The notes beneath the pieces are model-generated. The model was not told where the DNA came from. It did no database searches and saw only the letters and a program-made list of their open reading frames with translations. A stretch of DNA of 64,000 bases from Otis tarda. Taxonomy: Eukaryota > Chordata > Aves > Otidiformes > Otididae. Position numbers and translations under genes: made by a program. How positions within the stretch are numbered: the stretch's first letter is position 1; each line of letters starts with the position of its first letter. Positions 12,301 through 25,124 of the stretch are shown in pieces. The DNA lies in contig CM048552.1 in assembly GCA_026413225.1 (NCBI GenBank), positions 62,697,001-62,761,000 on the forward strand. The letters run 5' to 3'.

Positions 12301-13762
12301 CTTCCCAGGCTCTGCTTTGTAATCCCTTCATTCCCCTCCTCCTTACTCCCAAATCCTCTGCTAACTGACCTTGCTGTCCTTTCCTCCTTCATCACATTGC
12401 TCTCTCTGCTACTACTTAGGGTTTATCCACAGAGAAAGATTGTGCTCACTAAATTGTGATAACTGTGATCCAAACTCGCTGCTCCTCGTCCCCAGCGCAG
12501 ACCCTTTGAAAGGGGATGACGCTGCCTTGCTCCCGGTTGTGCATTCAGCAGGGTGTGTTCACGTCCTTTGTGTCCAGTGTTTTCTTCTGGCTGCCTCTCA
12601 GCCTTCAGCAATACAAGGCAAGAGGAAACGTTTGCTTTTAGGTTTATCAGTTAGAATTTGGATTTTAAAAATGTACCTCGTTTGTGTCCATGCTGGGAGT
12701 TGGTGCAGTCACCTCGTGTACTGTAAATTCATGTTTTGTTTTAGTGTAAGCAGATTTTTTTTTTCCAGGTAGACAAGCCCATAAATTCAGGCTTCTGTTC
12801 TGTTTCTCTCTCATTTTGTTAGGAAATACATGTTACTGAACAAATGCAGAATTGACCCCTTGCTACCCTGAAACAATAATTATCCTTAAATTGAGATAGT
12901 GTTTCTCAGATATGTAAAAAAAAAATCTCATCTTTCTGATCTGAATAATTTTCTCCTGCTGCTTCTTCTGTTGACTGTGTTTTCCTGGGCAGTGGTCAGT
13001 CACAGCATGCTCAGAAGTGTACAGTCTGAACTTGGAAGCCAGTCAGAGAAGCAGAAGGTGAAAGCAGTAGTATCTCTAGAGACAGTATGGAGAAATGATA
13101 TCCAGGAAGGGAGTGATTTGCCTGTTGTCTTTTAGGAAATTGATGGAAAGGCAAGGAAAGAGAAGCCAATTTTGTTGACTTCCAGTTCTGTGGTTTTTAT
13201 CCCCACCTCCTTCCACTTCAGTTTCTAAACATACCATAGATTAGAAAGGGGATCAGATATTTTAATGGATGCTTAAAGAGATTTTGAAAATCCCCGAACT
13301 TGAGGCAGTCCAGCAATTTTGTGTACACTTGTTGTTTTGTGCTCCATAAAAGGAATCATTCATCCATACAACGCAATGGGTAGTGGCAGCAGATAGAAGC
13401 ATCTCCATGCTGCTTTCCCTCTGTTCTTTGCCTTTTTGCTTTTCTTGTGTTTTCTGGGATTATCATGCTTGTTCAATAATGCAGTAATGCTTTCTACCTC
13501 TTTCCAGACGCATATGCATGGACACCAAGAATATTCCTCCTCACCAGTATTCCAGATGCCGAGGACTTCAGCCAGGCAGCCTTTGGCACCCCCTGCTCAG
13601 CCTCCACACAACAGCCTTCAGGGCCAGGGCCTTTGCTACACCACCAGTTCCACTGAGGACCTCCAGCCAGGTCACTCTTCAGCCTCTCTTATCAAAGCAA
13701 TTAGAGAAGAACTTCTACGACTTTCTCAGAAACAGACAACAGTGCAGAACTTCCATAGTTGA
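1..13762 (+). CDS. KIAA1549: KIAA1549, C-terminal part (five exons, 5' end outside window)
   Basis: Coding exons are 1-309 (open at the window edge), 1231-1283, 6219-6364, 8169-8323 and 13508-13762. All junctions are GT-AG and the phases agree (0, 2, 0 with one base carried, 0), giving 305 codons and a TGA at 13760-13762. The visible part is the cytoplasmic tail of a large single-pass membrane protein. It has no enzyme motif and is rich in Pro, Gln and Ser. Diagnostic stretches are [20 protein letters not shown] near the start and [16 protein letters not shown] just before the C-terminal QNFHS, which I recognise from vertebrate KIAA1549. Known of the family: photoreceptor expression, mutation in recessive retinitis pigmentosa, and the 5' partner in KIAA1549-BRAF fusions; the biochemical role is unclear. 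Its position upstream of TMEM213 and ATP6V0A4 matches human synteny. Confidence 0.93.
310..1230. other. KIAA1549 intron
   Basis: AT-rich intron ending in the pyrimidine-rich acceptor TTCTTTTGACAG. I see no gene or repeat in it. Confidence 0.7.
1231..1283 (+). CDS. KIAA1549: KIAA1549 short exon
   Basis: A 53-bp exon coding for [17 protein letters not shown] plus two bases of an Arg codon. It enters in phase 0 and leaves after two bases, which the next exon completes. It is too short to show up in ORF scans. Confidence 0.85.
2661..2670 (+). promoter_or_regulatory. LTR TATA-like box
   Basis: ACGTATTTAA in LTR copy 1, kept as the reverse complement in copies 2 (AATACGTTAT near 24075) and 3 (near 45378). 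It sets the sense direction of the element. Confidence 0.45.
3437..3442 (+). terminator. LTR polyadenylation signal AATAAA
   Basis: AATAAA about 770 bp after the TATA-like box of LTR copy 1 and about 180 bp before the element end. This spacing would give an unusually long R region. Confidence 0.45.
6219..6364 (+). CDS. KIAA1549: KIAA1549 exon
   Basis: A 146-bp exon between TTTTCCACAG and GTACAC. Its first base completes the Arg codon of the previous exon. It codes for a Pro-, Ser- and Met-rich stretch ending [10 protein letters not shown] and donates one G to the next codon. Confidence 0.9.
6365..8168. other. KIAA1549 intron
   Basis: AT-rich 1.8-kb intron. Nothing beyond short chance open frames was seen. 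Confidence 0.6.
8169..8323 (+). CDS. KIAA1549: KIAA1549 exon
   Basis: A 155-bp exon after TGCTTTTAAG, coding for [16 protein letters not shown] and then a Gly/Pro-rich stretch ending EDECARRDA before GTGAGT. The tempting acceptor CACTCAG at 8194 would bring in a stop within five codons, so 8169 is chosen. Confidence 0.9.
8324..13507. other. KIAA1549 last intron
   Basis: A 5.2-kb intron with a poly-A tract (11458-11480) and short TA-rich runs near 11150-11420. A 39-codon open stretch after a good acceptor at 10559 is discussed as a possible alternative end. No repeat family was recognised. Confidence 0.6.
11458..11480. repeat. Poly-A tract
   Basis: Run of A interrupted once by G, in the last KIAA1549 intron. 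Confidence 0.8.
13508..13762 (+). CDS. KIAA1549: KIAA1549 terminal coding exon
   Basis: Begins after CCTCTTTCCAG in phase 0 with [20 protein letters not shown] and ends [16 protein letters not shown]...QNFHS followed by TGA. This C-terminal helix is the part most recognisable as KIAA1549. Confidence 0.95.
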   Translation, partial: THMHGHQEYSSSPVFQMPRTSARQPLAPPAQPPHNSLQGQGLCYTTSSTEDLQPGHSSASLIKAIREELLRLSQKQTTVQNFHS

Positions 13763-15378
13763 TTTATCATTCCCTTGCAAATCTTCCAGGTATCTGCTTC
13801 CTATGGAAGCAAAGACTTAAAGAAAATCAGCAATGTTGTTCTCTGGAATGGACTTTTCACAGCTCTGTTGACAACACTCTGGAAAAAAATTTAAAAGGCA
13901 GCAAAATGAGGATAGTAAGGAGAGATGGGGAACAAACAGGGAAAATCATCAGTGTCATCACAAGTAATATTAACTAATCTGCAAATATTACGGTGCTCCT
14001 CTTCTCTCCCTACCCTCATTCAGCCTAACACATACATAAAACCTTAGGTCAAGAACTCAACACTCCAGCAACAAAAAAATCACAGGGACAAACTCCAAGT
14101 ATGATAGACTCCTTTTTCTAAGGAAGTAGGTGATGGTTTGAATAAACTGAGATGGCATTTTGCAAGAGATTCCAAGTATTCTGATCTCTCCAGCTTATGG
14201 GGAACTGGTTTGTGTTGCTCTTCTGCAAGATTACAAACTGCATCAGCTCAAAGGTGTTGAAGTTGTGATGCCACATAAGCATCACTTTGGTTGTCAGGAA
14301 CAATGGGACTATTTAGAATAAAAGTCTTTACTAGCAACTTGTAACAAACTGGAACAATAATTGTTATAGCTCTATGCTTCCGAATGGAGCTACCCTCTGC
14401 ACTCTTCCTTGTTTTCCTTCTGGTGCTGAAGCTTCAAGTGTTCCTTCATCTTCAATGTTTGCAAAGTGAAACATTGGCCTTGTATAACTAAGAAAATATC
14501 CGTAGACTCATTCAGGCTGGAAAAACAAAGCAAAGCATCCAAACAGAAAGGGCTTGGTATTTATTTTCTTTTAAAAATTATTGAAAACTGAGAGAGGAAC
14601 ACTCAAACACAGTTGAATTTGGGGAAATGTGTATGTATATCTTTAAAAAAACATATTTACATACTGTATGCTCTTGCAAGACCAGCGATAAAATATTGCC
14701 ACTCTGTAGTTTGCTTTGTGGACAGAAACCAATCCAGCCTGACTGGTACAGGGTCACCAGCATTACGTTATAAATTGATGTCCTAAATCATTGCTTATGT
14801 TTGGATCTGAATAATTTTAGTGGAAGTCAGTGACAGTTTAGAGCATTAACATAGGCTTAGATTTGCGGTTTTGAGACAGTTTCTATATTTATACTTGTTT
14901 CCACTGTCCCTTTGGACAAAGGGTAAGCATTATCCCCATGGTAAGAATGGTACGTGCCATGGAACTGTTTGTCGCTGTTTTTTCCAGAGTTTTAATTTAA
15001 TATTAGCTACGAATTTACTAATATTTGGCCATTGCATAACTGTAACTGACACAATACATGCGGAAATTTTACTTAAGTCACGATTCGTTGGAGTGTTTTT
15101 ATTTTCAGATCAGACTGGACTAAAGCTAATAAACTGGCACAGAGGTAGAGGGTAAGCTCAGTGTTTGTGAGAAGGCTTTGGAGCTTGCCCTACAAAAACG
15201 AAGAGCAAAACTGTTTGGTGCTACAGTGTGGGTATTTCAAACACTAGCAGATGGTAGTTGTAAAAGATCTAAGGAACAGTAGTCTGCCGAAGAGATTATT
15301 GGGCAGTTGGTCAGAGTAGGGCTGTGTTTGCCTCACTGAGGTAGAAATGGCATTGATAGAATACAGGTGTATCACACC

Positions 15379-15406
15379 GGTATGGTATGGTATCGTATCG
15401 TATCGT
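15379..15406. repeat. Pentanucleotide microsatellite, GGTAT then CGTAT
   Basis: Three GGTAT units run directly into CGTAT units. It lies in the presumed KIAA1549 3' UTR. Confidence 0.8.
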
Positions 15407-18070
15407 GGTCTTTGGCTGCCAGATGTGTTCATGGTTCCAGTGCACAGTTCAATTACTGTGACAGGAGTAACTCAGACTGAAATGAAAACAGGTAGGAGGA
15501 CACCATGGAAGAACCCTCTGTACCTTATTCATGAAGTTATGTACATAATACTCATTGCCAAAGCCAAAACCAGGAAGCAACTGACTGCTCACTGGTGTGG
15601 AAAAGAAGATGGTATGTTTCCCCTCTTTATGAGGAAGCTCAGTTATTTTTCTGCTTACCCATGATCATCGAAAGGCTGTATGAAATTGTTTTGAGGGACT
15701 GTAGCAAAGCCGTCTAAATTGAGTTCCAGTTCTGTGTCCAGTACTTAAAGCCCTCACGGGCACTGGTTGAGGTTTGAATGGAGTCAGAACACCAGCATGG
15801 TGTGAACAGCAGTACCAACAGGTTGTTATGTTTTGAATTTTTTAAGCTTTTTGTGTGATAAGCACTTCTATGATAAAAATAAACAAAACCATTTATTTTC
15901 TGCCAAGTTTGTAAATATGAATGTTGCCAATACTTCTGCAAAGCATCGCGTTTTGCAGAATGAAGAGTGTGTCAGGCAATGTTCATTTGGTCTTTTTGGC
16001 AATGCTGAAGACTGACTGTTCCTAAGTGTTCCCATTAAAACCATCTCTTTCATAGCCCCCATCCTTCTCCAACTTAATTCTACAGTGAGGTCAGAGCCCA
16101 GTGCTTATAATATTAGCACGTTACTGTCACTTCCTTTCAAGAAAATGTGGTCTTCTAGAAAGTTGGGTTCGTTGTCTGGCTGCTGGTTCCAGCTATTTAA
16201 GAAGAAATATGAAATAAGATCTTTAAGAGTTAAAAGGTACTTAAGCCATTTCTCATTCATTTTTGCTCGTGATGGTGATGCTATTATGACATTGAGTCTT
16301 TTTATGTTTGGAAGAATATCCTTTTCCTTTTCGGTCCCAAATCTTACGAAGAATGCGTGCAGGACAAATGTGTACTGGTAAATAAAAGAAGCTTTCTGAT
16401 GCAAAAATAACTCTGTAAAACCTTACAAGTTCACGGGGCAGGACAGTAAAATATAAGAAGTTGGAAAGCTGCGTTTGGAAGTTATGGTCTCAAACCAACT
16501 GGAAACTTGATCCATTGTTCACAAAAAGTGATATGGCATAGTCTGTATTTTCATATAGTAGGAAAAGTAACACATAAGGCACCACTTCCAAGGATGGCCT
16601 TAACAAGGGAGACCCACACTTTACTTTCTGCAGCTACAGGAAAAGCTGGGTTTGTCTTGTGCTACAAAAGGACTCTGTGGAATGCATGTGCCAAAATGTT
16701 TGTTTCCACTTGGGAATTCAGGGGAAAAAAATCTAAGCTTCTGCATCCCCATGTGCTTGAGCTCTTTTGCCAGGGTTTTTTATTGCCTTATTAAAAGGCG
16801 AGGGAGGGGGGAACTCAAACCTTTTTTTCTGAAACTTAAAGTATCCTGAATTTAAGTATCTGTTAATGAATCTAGCAGTTTCTGAAAACACTGATCAGAT
16901 GAGAAGTTGGTACAGGCACAAAAAGCTGTTACCAACAGTTACATCCATTTCTATGACTAAACCATCTGGTTCATGGAATCCTCAGGCTCTTCTCTTTCTT
17001 CACAATTTTCCTTGACATTTGTGTTTCGTCTGTGTTTAGTTTGGCATATAGAACAACTTGGCAAGATGAGAGGCACGTAATTTAGCTTGATTGGTTTGCT
17101 TTTCCTTTCCATGGCTAAAATGTTGACCTCTAGCCTACTAGTTGATTATCTTTGGAGCTAAGTGAAATTTTACAATTATTTTTCGTACACTCAATTTAAA
17201 AGGTGCAGCACACTTCAGTACTATAAAATATTCTCTACCAGGATGTAACACATGGTCCTGTCAGTGACTGTGGGCATATGACTCAGGAAAGAAAACCTTG
17301 CTTTTAGGAGGAATGAACTGCAGAGGTGTTGGACTCATAATATTAAATATGTGGACTTTGGAGCAGTAAGTGGAATTTCACTGACCCTTGGCAACATACT
17401 GTACTTGCAGTGGTTTGGAACAGGCTTCATATATAGTGGTTGGAGAGCAGCAGCGTCACACAAGGTCTGTATATCACCTCTGCACCCAAAGGAGGGGTTG
17501 GCGAGATGTTGGCTACCCCAGTATCATGCACCTTTGTGCACACACGTAAATAGATTGATCACCCAGGAGTGCACGTTCCTAGCAGGTGCTGAAGCCAGTG
17601 CTTTTAATTAGACCGCTGAAGGCAGGGTTACAGCGTTATCTCAGAAAGAGGCTGTTTACAGGGATCATAACTTCCCAAGAACCAAAACGACTGACACCGT
17701 TGTGTGTTAACTCAGAGCTTGAAAACGCATTAGATGGGTTACGCAAGGAAGCCAGTATGTATTCAAGCCCCAGTGGAGTCACCAGTTGTGCGATGTGGAT
17801 GGCAGTAGGCAGTTGAACTCATGTTTTAATTCTTACCCTCACTACATTATCTCCTTTTGCACCTTTATAATTTTTTCAGCTCAAGGAAGAAAGGAACATT
17901 TCCCACTCCATGCCTTATCTAGCAGTTCTTTGTTAACAGTTGCTCGTCCTTGAAAAAAAACATATCTTGGTCAAGAGCTTTGAAGCGGCAAGATGAAGAA
18001 CATTTGTGACTTTGAGGTGGGAATGTGTTGTGGGCCGTATTTTTGCAGCAGCAAAGAAATAAATGAACTT

Positions 18071-18120
18071 AAAAAAAAAAAACCAAAACAACAACAACAA
18101 AAACACAAAAAAAAAACCCC
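18071..18120. repeat. A-rich low-complexity tract
   Basis: Runs of A broken by CC, CAA and CAC units in the presumed KIAA1549 3' UTR. Similar A/C tracts occur near 24780 and 27207. Confidence 0.7.
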
Positions 18121-19404
18121 ACCTGTTCGGTGTTTTCTGAATATGGACATAAAACCAAAAAGGGATTGAAAGAAAAAGGATGAGCTCTGATTGTCAGAAA
18201 GCAAAGGGCAGCAACCAGGTCTTCAGGACCATCTGTGACAGTGCACTAAAAAGAAAGAAAATCTTGGGGGCTCCCCCAGCCTCCACTCAAGCTGGTTCCA
18301 TTACACAACCCCTCTTCTGTGCAGTCCTTTGCCGCTTGCAATGCTGGTTTGTATGAGTGAGGAACATCTCTCATCGGTGAGACTCCCAGAAGCGGTTCAC
18401 CGTTGCTGTAGAGTTTCTCCAGGACTGTTTAGATGTGCCTAGAGAAAAGTAGCAGCTTTAAAGTGCTTAAATGTGGAAATAAAAATCCAGTTCCCTTTTG
18501 TGGTGGGCATCTTTTCCCTCTTCCTTTTGTATTTTATCTAAAAATGGAGGGAAAACCCTGGGGATGTATTCTGCTGTCACCAGTCCGCTCTAATTCATGT
18601 ATTCCACCATCTCTGGGTCCTAACTATTGGGAAAGCAGAAATTAGGAATGACAGTTTTTGGCAATGGTGATGAAGGTTCACTGTAATTACACAGTGTTTT
18701 GGCGTGAGTGCATTTGAGTGCGTGAAAAGTCTGGTATCTTTTATAGTGAGTGTCCCTTGAAATGCAGCTTATGTCAGAAGGAGAACTGTCAAATGTTTCT
18801 TCTGTTTCTGTGACTATTTCAATGAGGGCAGAGCAAGTTCAGCCTGTGGCACCTCATACCAGTAGGACTGGTAGTTCAGATCCAAATGTTGCTCTGTGTG
18901 TTGTCCCTGGTTGCATCTGCACGAATTCCACTGAAAACCGTTTAGCCACATGTGTGCTTTGGAAGGAGAATTTATCCTACAAATTCTTTAGTACAGTCTG
19001 GGATACACTTGGCAAGATGTGTCTAGCTCTGACATACAAGTCCCAGGGTGAGGTTACTTGCCCTGAGAGTAAGAAACTTGAGGAGCAAAAACCCTGTGGA
19101 GTTGCACTGCCTTTTTAAATTAAAGAGACTTTTCCAAGTAGAGCTGCGGTCCTGTGAATCCCACTGAAAACCGAAAGATGGAAAAGAAAGTTACATTAGT
19201 ACTAGAAAAATACACATTTCTTTGCACTTCGTAGTTTGTAGAGCTGGAATGTTTTGTCTTGATTTCCTGTTACTTTTTCTTGATACTCTTTACATTTAAA
19301 CTATGTATTTTCTTTTGTAATGGCCACTCCCGTTTAGTAGTGGAGTAGTTCTTACTCCGTAACTGGAAGTTTATGCTTAGGCTGTTACATCTTGCCTTAA
19401 TCGG

Positions 19405-19410
19405 AATAAA
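19405..19410 (+). terminator. Candidate distal poly-A signal of KIAA1549
   Basis: AATAAA about 5.6 kb after the stop codon, the last such signal before clearly intergenic DNA. It is followed by TG-rich sequence. Confidence 0.4.
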
Positions 19411-22400
19411 ATGTTGACACATTTGAACAAATGCTCTGAAGAGTCTTTTGAAATGAATGCTAAACCTCCGTGGATCCCTAACGTGGCGGTTTTCCTGCTC
19501 ACTTACAGGAATCCTCTTATTGCCACATGTAGAGCAGGCGAAGTGAAATGAGAGTTAAGTGAGTAAAAAAGAGGTTGAAAGATTAAAATTATTGGTTTGC
19601 GTTTCCAGTTATATTCTACTGTACGCACTTCTTAAGAGCTCTGTCATGTTCCCATGAAAACTTCTCTAAGATTTCCACCCCAAGGCTTCTCGGAAGTTGT
19701 TTTTCTCATCCAGGCTGTTTGAACATTTTAGTGGCGTGCATGATTTAAAAGCAGTAGCTGGATATTGTTTGTGTTTCAGGAAAGATTTCTTCATGTTCAA
19801 GGAAAATTAATGCAGTGTTATATTTGGCAATACACTGCGCCCTTTTGGTCCTGAAATGCAGAGCTGAAAGAAACTTGACTGAAGAAATAGGAGTTTGAAA
19901 AATACTGCAAAGTCAGGAAACTTTTATCCTTGGACTTAAGTAAACAGGAGAAAGAATTGTGGGTTAGTCACTATCAGTAGTGCTTCAACATAGTCGCCAA
20001 ATATGAAATTGTTCAAATTTGATGCAGTACAGGTGATCTGGGCATCCACAAAGTCAATGAGGCTATTCCTGGATTTGCCAGTCCATGCAATCCTGAATAA
20101 AATGGTTTCAGGTAAGTCGCTTTACATTTTGCACGGAGCACTTCCTGTGAAGCATTTCCATGGATGGGTTTGATCCTTATGATAGTTCCTGTCTTTGGGC
20201 TGGATGATGGCAGCTTTAAACAAGAACACTTCAGAAATTCAAGATGAAAGGTGAGGAATCTCCCATGTAGAGGATTTGTAGATGTATGGTCAAGTATTTA
20301 CATTATTGCTCCACCTTCCTATACTTCACTGCCATGTGTAAGAAAATTCACTAGGATGCTGGAAACCGTGTTTTTGCTTTTGCAGAGTAGAACTGCAAAG
20401 AAACTTAGAGAAGTTGTTTGTCGCTGCCAGCAGACAGCATCACTGACACAACATTGCCTGCAATAATCTCAGTTCTGCCTGGGAGCAAAGAGCACTGTTC
20501 CCTGCAGCTTTGCACTTGAGCAGCACTCAACACCAGTGCCAATGAGCATCCTTTAAGGCACTTCCTCTTTATTTAAGGATAAACTAATGTCTCTAACCTA
20601 ACATTTTCACACATCCATACTAGACATTAATATAGCTCAACTAAAGCGTGGTGACTTCTTCATACGTTTGAACCCATGGGGTTGCCAGATTAGAATTGAA
20701 TGTTGGACTGGTCTCGTTTAAGTATACGGCATGTTGAAATGCTGCAAAGGGGAAACAGTCTACCTTTGCAGACACCTCCTTCTCTTCCTCCATTTAGACA
20801 AAGCAGACAGAGCGGTAGAGGCCCTAAGGAAGTCACTGAAAAACAAATTTGGCTGCAAGTTTAATTGTGTGATCTGGAAGCTACAAGCTAGGAAAGATTC
20901 TCCCAGTGACTCACCAGTGGCAGCTCTCTATGTTGGTACCACTTGTTTTGTCTTTGTGATTAGATAAATCAGAGAGACTGGAAAAGCCACTGAGAGGGTA
21001 TTAATAAAAAGAATTTAGTGAAGAGAAGTCATCAGATAAGAGGCAGAGCTTACAGAAATGTCATCAGTTGGGAGTCTTTGATTTCCAGTTCTGCACTGGA
21101 AAGGGAAGAGGGAAAGGACAAGGCAGGTCTTTTGGGTTGTTGCAACCAACATTGGACACAGCTGTGGGCATGGAATGAAGGGAAGAAACCTAAAGTATTG
21201 AGTAAATAGCAAATAATAAAGCTGAAATGGGTAAATAGTTTGGAAGATGCGGCAGCCAAAGAATTTAACTAGGACTTGGGGATTAGAGAAATGTCTTCTG
21301 TATGCGTGTTTTAAAAAATAAAGCCACTCATATGAAATAGTTGAAGGGTGACACGCTCTGTTTAAGTTGGCGTGCAAACTCAGTAGTGAATATGTGAAGT
21401 TCATGGAGAATGAGATCAATAGGAGAGAGGAGGCTGGGGGGAAACCTGAGTGATTGTAATCGCAAGGCGAAAGTTGAAAAAGTTGTAGAAAGGTATTATT
21501 GTATGAAACTATCTACAGTCCTCAAAGGATTAATTTCAAAATGCCAGGGGGAAGAGCTGCTGCAAGAGAGCTCAGTTCTGTACAAGAAGGGTGCTGCATT
21601 TCACCTGTGCGCTGGGCAGAGGGGAGGGGAAGGGAGGATTGCTGTGTGCAGCCTGGTTTTTATCTTCTTCCCGCATACCTGCTGCTGGACCAGAGGGGCC
21701 TCTGATCCCACCTTGCTGTTGGAACAGCATGCAAAAGGTCTGTATGGTCATCTAAATTAGGTTATAAATTGCCCCAGGCTCTTTTGGTTCCCTCAAGTGG
21801 CAAACGGAGTTTTGGTGGGGACCTTTGGAGGATTTGGTGGAGGAAATGGAGGATTTGAGGCTGACACGGCATGGATGATGTTTAGTTCACGCTGTCCCCA
21901 AAATGTGTCTGGCAGGTTTACAGATAGAAGATGTGACTTTACCACACATGGGGCAGATGGAGAAAATGCAGGCTTCTACAATGAGTTTAGTTCATTACTT
22001 CTTAGAGCAAAGGGCACCTTGACGAGCAGGGTGGGGAGGTTTGGAACAGAGCTTCGTTTGCTGGTCACTGAGACCAAACACTTTTCCCCTGCCACTGCAG
22101 AGAGGCTCTCTTTTTCGAGGAAGAAGTCAATTCTAGGGGAGTTTTATGTCAACAAGAGATGGGGGCCCATAAACCATTATTTCTGATAGGCAAGAAATAT
22201 GATTAACTGAATGTGTCTCTACATTTCATATCGTCTAATTGGACAGGAAAAAATTATGCGTGTCTCTTAAAGCTGTATTTTTCAAGCTGTTTTCAGACTT
22301 GGGAGACAATACTGCATTGTTTCCCCCATGTTTGTTTCTGGTAGATTATGAAATAGGAACTGGCAATAAGCTCTTTGAAAAGTGCATGTTTTATTCTGGA

Positions 22401-23091
22401 ACAGAAACCTGCAGCGAGGTTTGAATTCCACAGCAGATGCTGGCACCGATACCACAAAATAAACAGGGTCTGCAGTGTAAGGATGAGAGAGGGTGGTTGC
22501 TTCCCAAGAATGCCTATATTTTGTTCCTTGGCTGTAATAATTTACAATAATTTTCTGAAATCCTAGATTCTGTAATGGTTTTATCAAAATTCCTAGAGTC
22601 CCATTAGAGAGCAGCTTTTCTTATGATTTTAACCTATGTCTTTTCTCTGTGTTTCGTGCGAGTTGGAAGCTCTGACACTTGCCAGTTTTCATCCCTCTAG
22701 TGATTTTGTGAAGTGTAATCATTGTAAAGTGCAATTGCTTAATATGTAGCTCATTCACTAAAACACCAAGAATAAAGGCAGTGAGTAATGCGAGTCATTA
22801 CCAGAGCAATGATATCTAAAAAGATGAGGAGTCATGCATCAAGTACCAATCCATTCAGTCTTGAATTAAGAATTTAAAAAATCACTAGTCAAATGTGATT
22901 GATATTATCTCCAGGCAAATTGAAGTAGTTACTCTGGAATATGGTGCATCTGCTAATGTTTTTCTCTTTTGGTATTAGAAATGCTGATCGGTTACCTCTG
23001 TTTGTCTATCCGAAACACTTGTAGACCAGCAGCTTTCCCATGTGCCATCTGCATCTCTTTCCTTTCCAGACACTGCATACCTTCATGCCTG

Positions 23092-24251
23092 TGTCGTAGT
23101 TCAGCCCTGATCAGGACCAGACTACGCAGTCTCTCTCTCACTCCCCCCACCCTCCGAGAGAACAGGGAGAGAAAATATAAGGAAAAACGGCTCGAGGTTT
23201 GAGATAAGGACAGGGAGAAATCCTTAAAGTTACCGTCACGGGCAAAACAGACTCGACTTGGGGAAAACTATTCATTTATTACTACAAACAGCAGGATAAT
23301 GAGACAGGGAACAAGATAACCTCCATCCACCCCTCCCTCTTCCCAAGCCCAACACCATCTCTACCACCCTCCCCCCCCGAGCGGCACAGGGGGGAAGAGG
23401 GAATGGGTGTTGCAGTCAGTTCATCATACGTTGTTTCACGCCGCTGCTTCTGCTTCATGGTCGGGGGAAGAACTCCTCGCATTCCTCCCCTGCTCCGTTG
23501 TGGGGTCCCACCCCTACGCCACAGTCCTTCACGAAACTGCTCCGGCGTGGGTCATCTCTTCCACGGAGTACAGTCTCTCCAGAACGGCTGTCCCAGCGGG
23601 CCCTCCACGGGCCACAGCCGCCTTCAGGCATCCACCTCCCCCGGTGTGGGGTCCTTCACGGGCTCCAAGTGGATCTCTGCTCCTCCGTGGACCTCCATGG
23701 GCTGCAGGGGGACAACCTGCTCCACCATGGTCGTCACCACAGGCTGCAGGGGAATCTTGGCCAGGAGCCGCATTACTCCTCCCCCTCCTTCTTCACTGAC
23801 CTTGGCGTCTGCAGCCGTTCCTCACTCACAACAGGGTGGTAGATGTCTCTCAGGATCTTTTTACATCTTATTCACTCATCTCATCTTCTCATCTCCTCTC
23901 CACTTCTTGCAGCCGGGCCGGGCCGAGTCGGGCCCAGTCGGCTGCCTGGCGAGAGGCCAGAGGGTGAGGCCTGCAAGGCCCATGAGGCCTGCGCCTCCCC
24001 CTCTGCGCCTCTGCCCCCGCTCAGCTTCTTCACATCTTCTCTTCTCTCTTTTTTTCTCTGTTTTCCCCTTCGTAAATACGTTATTGCAGAGGAGTTATCA
24101 CGGGACATTCTGCTACCAATCGGCTCGACCTTGGCCAGCAGCAGGTCCGCCCTAGGCCTGGCCAAGTCCACTGAACAAAGGGGAGCGACTTCTAGCAGTT
24201 TCCTGCAGAAGCTACCACCTTAGGCCCCCCCTCACTAACAAAACCACGACA
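23092..24251 (-). mobile_element. Solo LTR, avian endogenous retrovirus family (copy 2)
   Basis: A 1160-bp element with matched ends TGTCGT...ACGACA, flanked by the perfect 5-bp target duplication GCCTG at 23087-23091 and 24252-24256. That duplication length is typical of ERVL-class integration, and it fixes the exact borders of the family. Its sense strand is minus, as shown by comparison with copy 1. No internal retroviral genes are attached, so it is a solo LTR formed by recombination. A 250-codon antisense open frame within it matches those of the other copies. Confidence 0.88.
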
Positions 24252-25124
24252 GCCTGAAATTCAGAAACTTTGTCCAGAAAATATGGAGAACTGTTCTGGC
24301 TTGATCAGCAATGTTAGGGTCCAAACTCCATTTTTTTTTTTTTAAGTCACTCTTCTTTTTATTCAGCCGTCCAGGTTTCAACTATTTTTTGTTTTTCTTT
24401 GTACTAAAGCGTATAAGTTGGAATAGATTTCTTCTCCATGGCATTCCAGTGAGGAACTCTTTGGTCCAAGGACATAGAATTTGACTGAACAATGTACTAT
24501 AAATGACAAGAGCGTTAACATTTCCTTCATCATTCTGAGAGGGTAGTTTGCAGCTTAATAGGTGATACCAGCTATCATCTTATTTCTTACATGCTTTGAT
24601 ACGTATGAGAGTCTAAACTAGCTCAGTGCTACAGCATGATTTTGTATGTAGCAGTCCGAAGGGGCACCAAGGTTTAACACAGCTGAAATGATTTATGCGT
24701 GCTGATAAATCAGGAATTATGTTTTGCTTCCAAGATTTCCTATGGAGACAAAAATGACAGGCTTTCTGAATTACAAGAGAAAAAAAACCAAACAACAAAA
24801 CAAGGCATATGTTGGATGTATGTGTAGCTCCCTTGAAGTCACAAGGACTTGGGCAGCATTACACTAGTTGGAGATCTACTATTAGAGATATTATAATGTC
24901 ATTGATATTATTAGGAACATGAAATAACACACAATATGAGTACACCAGTCTATGACCTTGCTTGTAGACCACATTTGTAAGGCATTGTACTATAGAGTCA
25001 CCTTTAATTTGTGCATCAAAACCAGACCACAGCCTTCTGCTCTGACTTGATCGGTCTTAAAATAGGGGTTATAACCCACAAGCTGGGCTGCTGTGTGTTC
25101 CCTAGCTAAAATTATTCCAGGAAA

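Larger units (their letters stand above)
13763..19430 (+). other. KIAA1549: Probable long 3' UTR of KIAA1549
   Basis: After the stop there is 5.6 kb of AT-rich, non-repetitive sequence with AATAAA at 14141, 14317, 15128, 15878, 16381 and 19405. Mammalian KIAA1549 mRNAs have 3' UTRs of several kb, so the last signal is my preferred end. This is inference. No other gene is visible here. Confidence 0.45.

Noticed and set aside
12371..12772. 133-codon frame in the last KIAA1549 intron
   Set aside because: No splice signals, no family resemblance and biased AT/T-rich text; it is a chance frame.
21015..21419. 134-codon minus-strand frame in intergenic DNA
   Set aside because: No recognisable domain, no promoter or splice context, low-complexity hydrophobic text.
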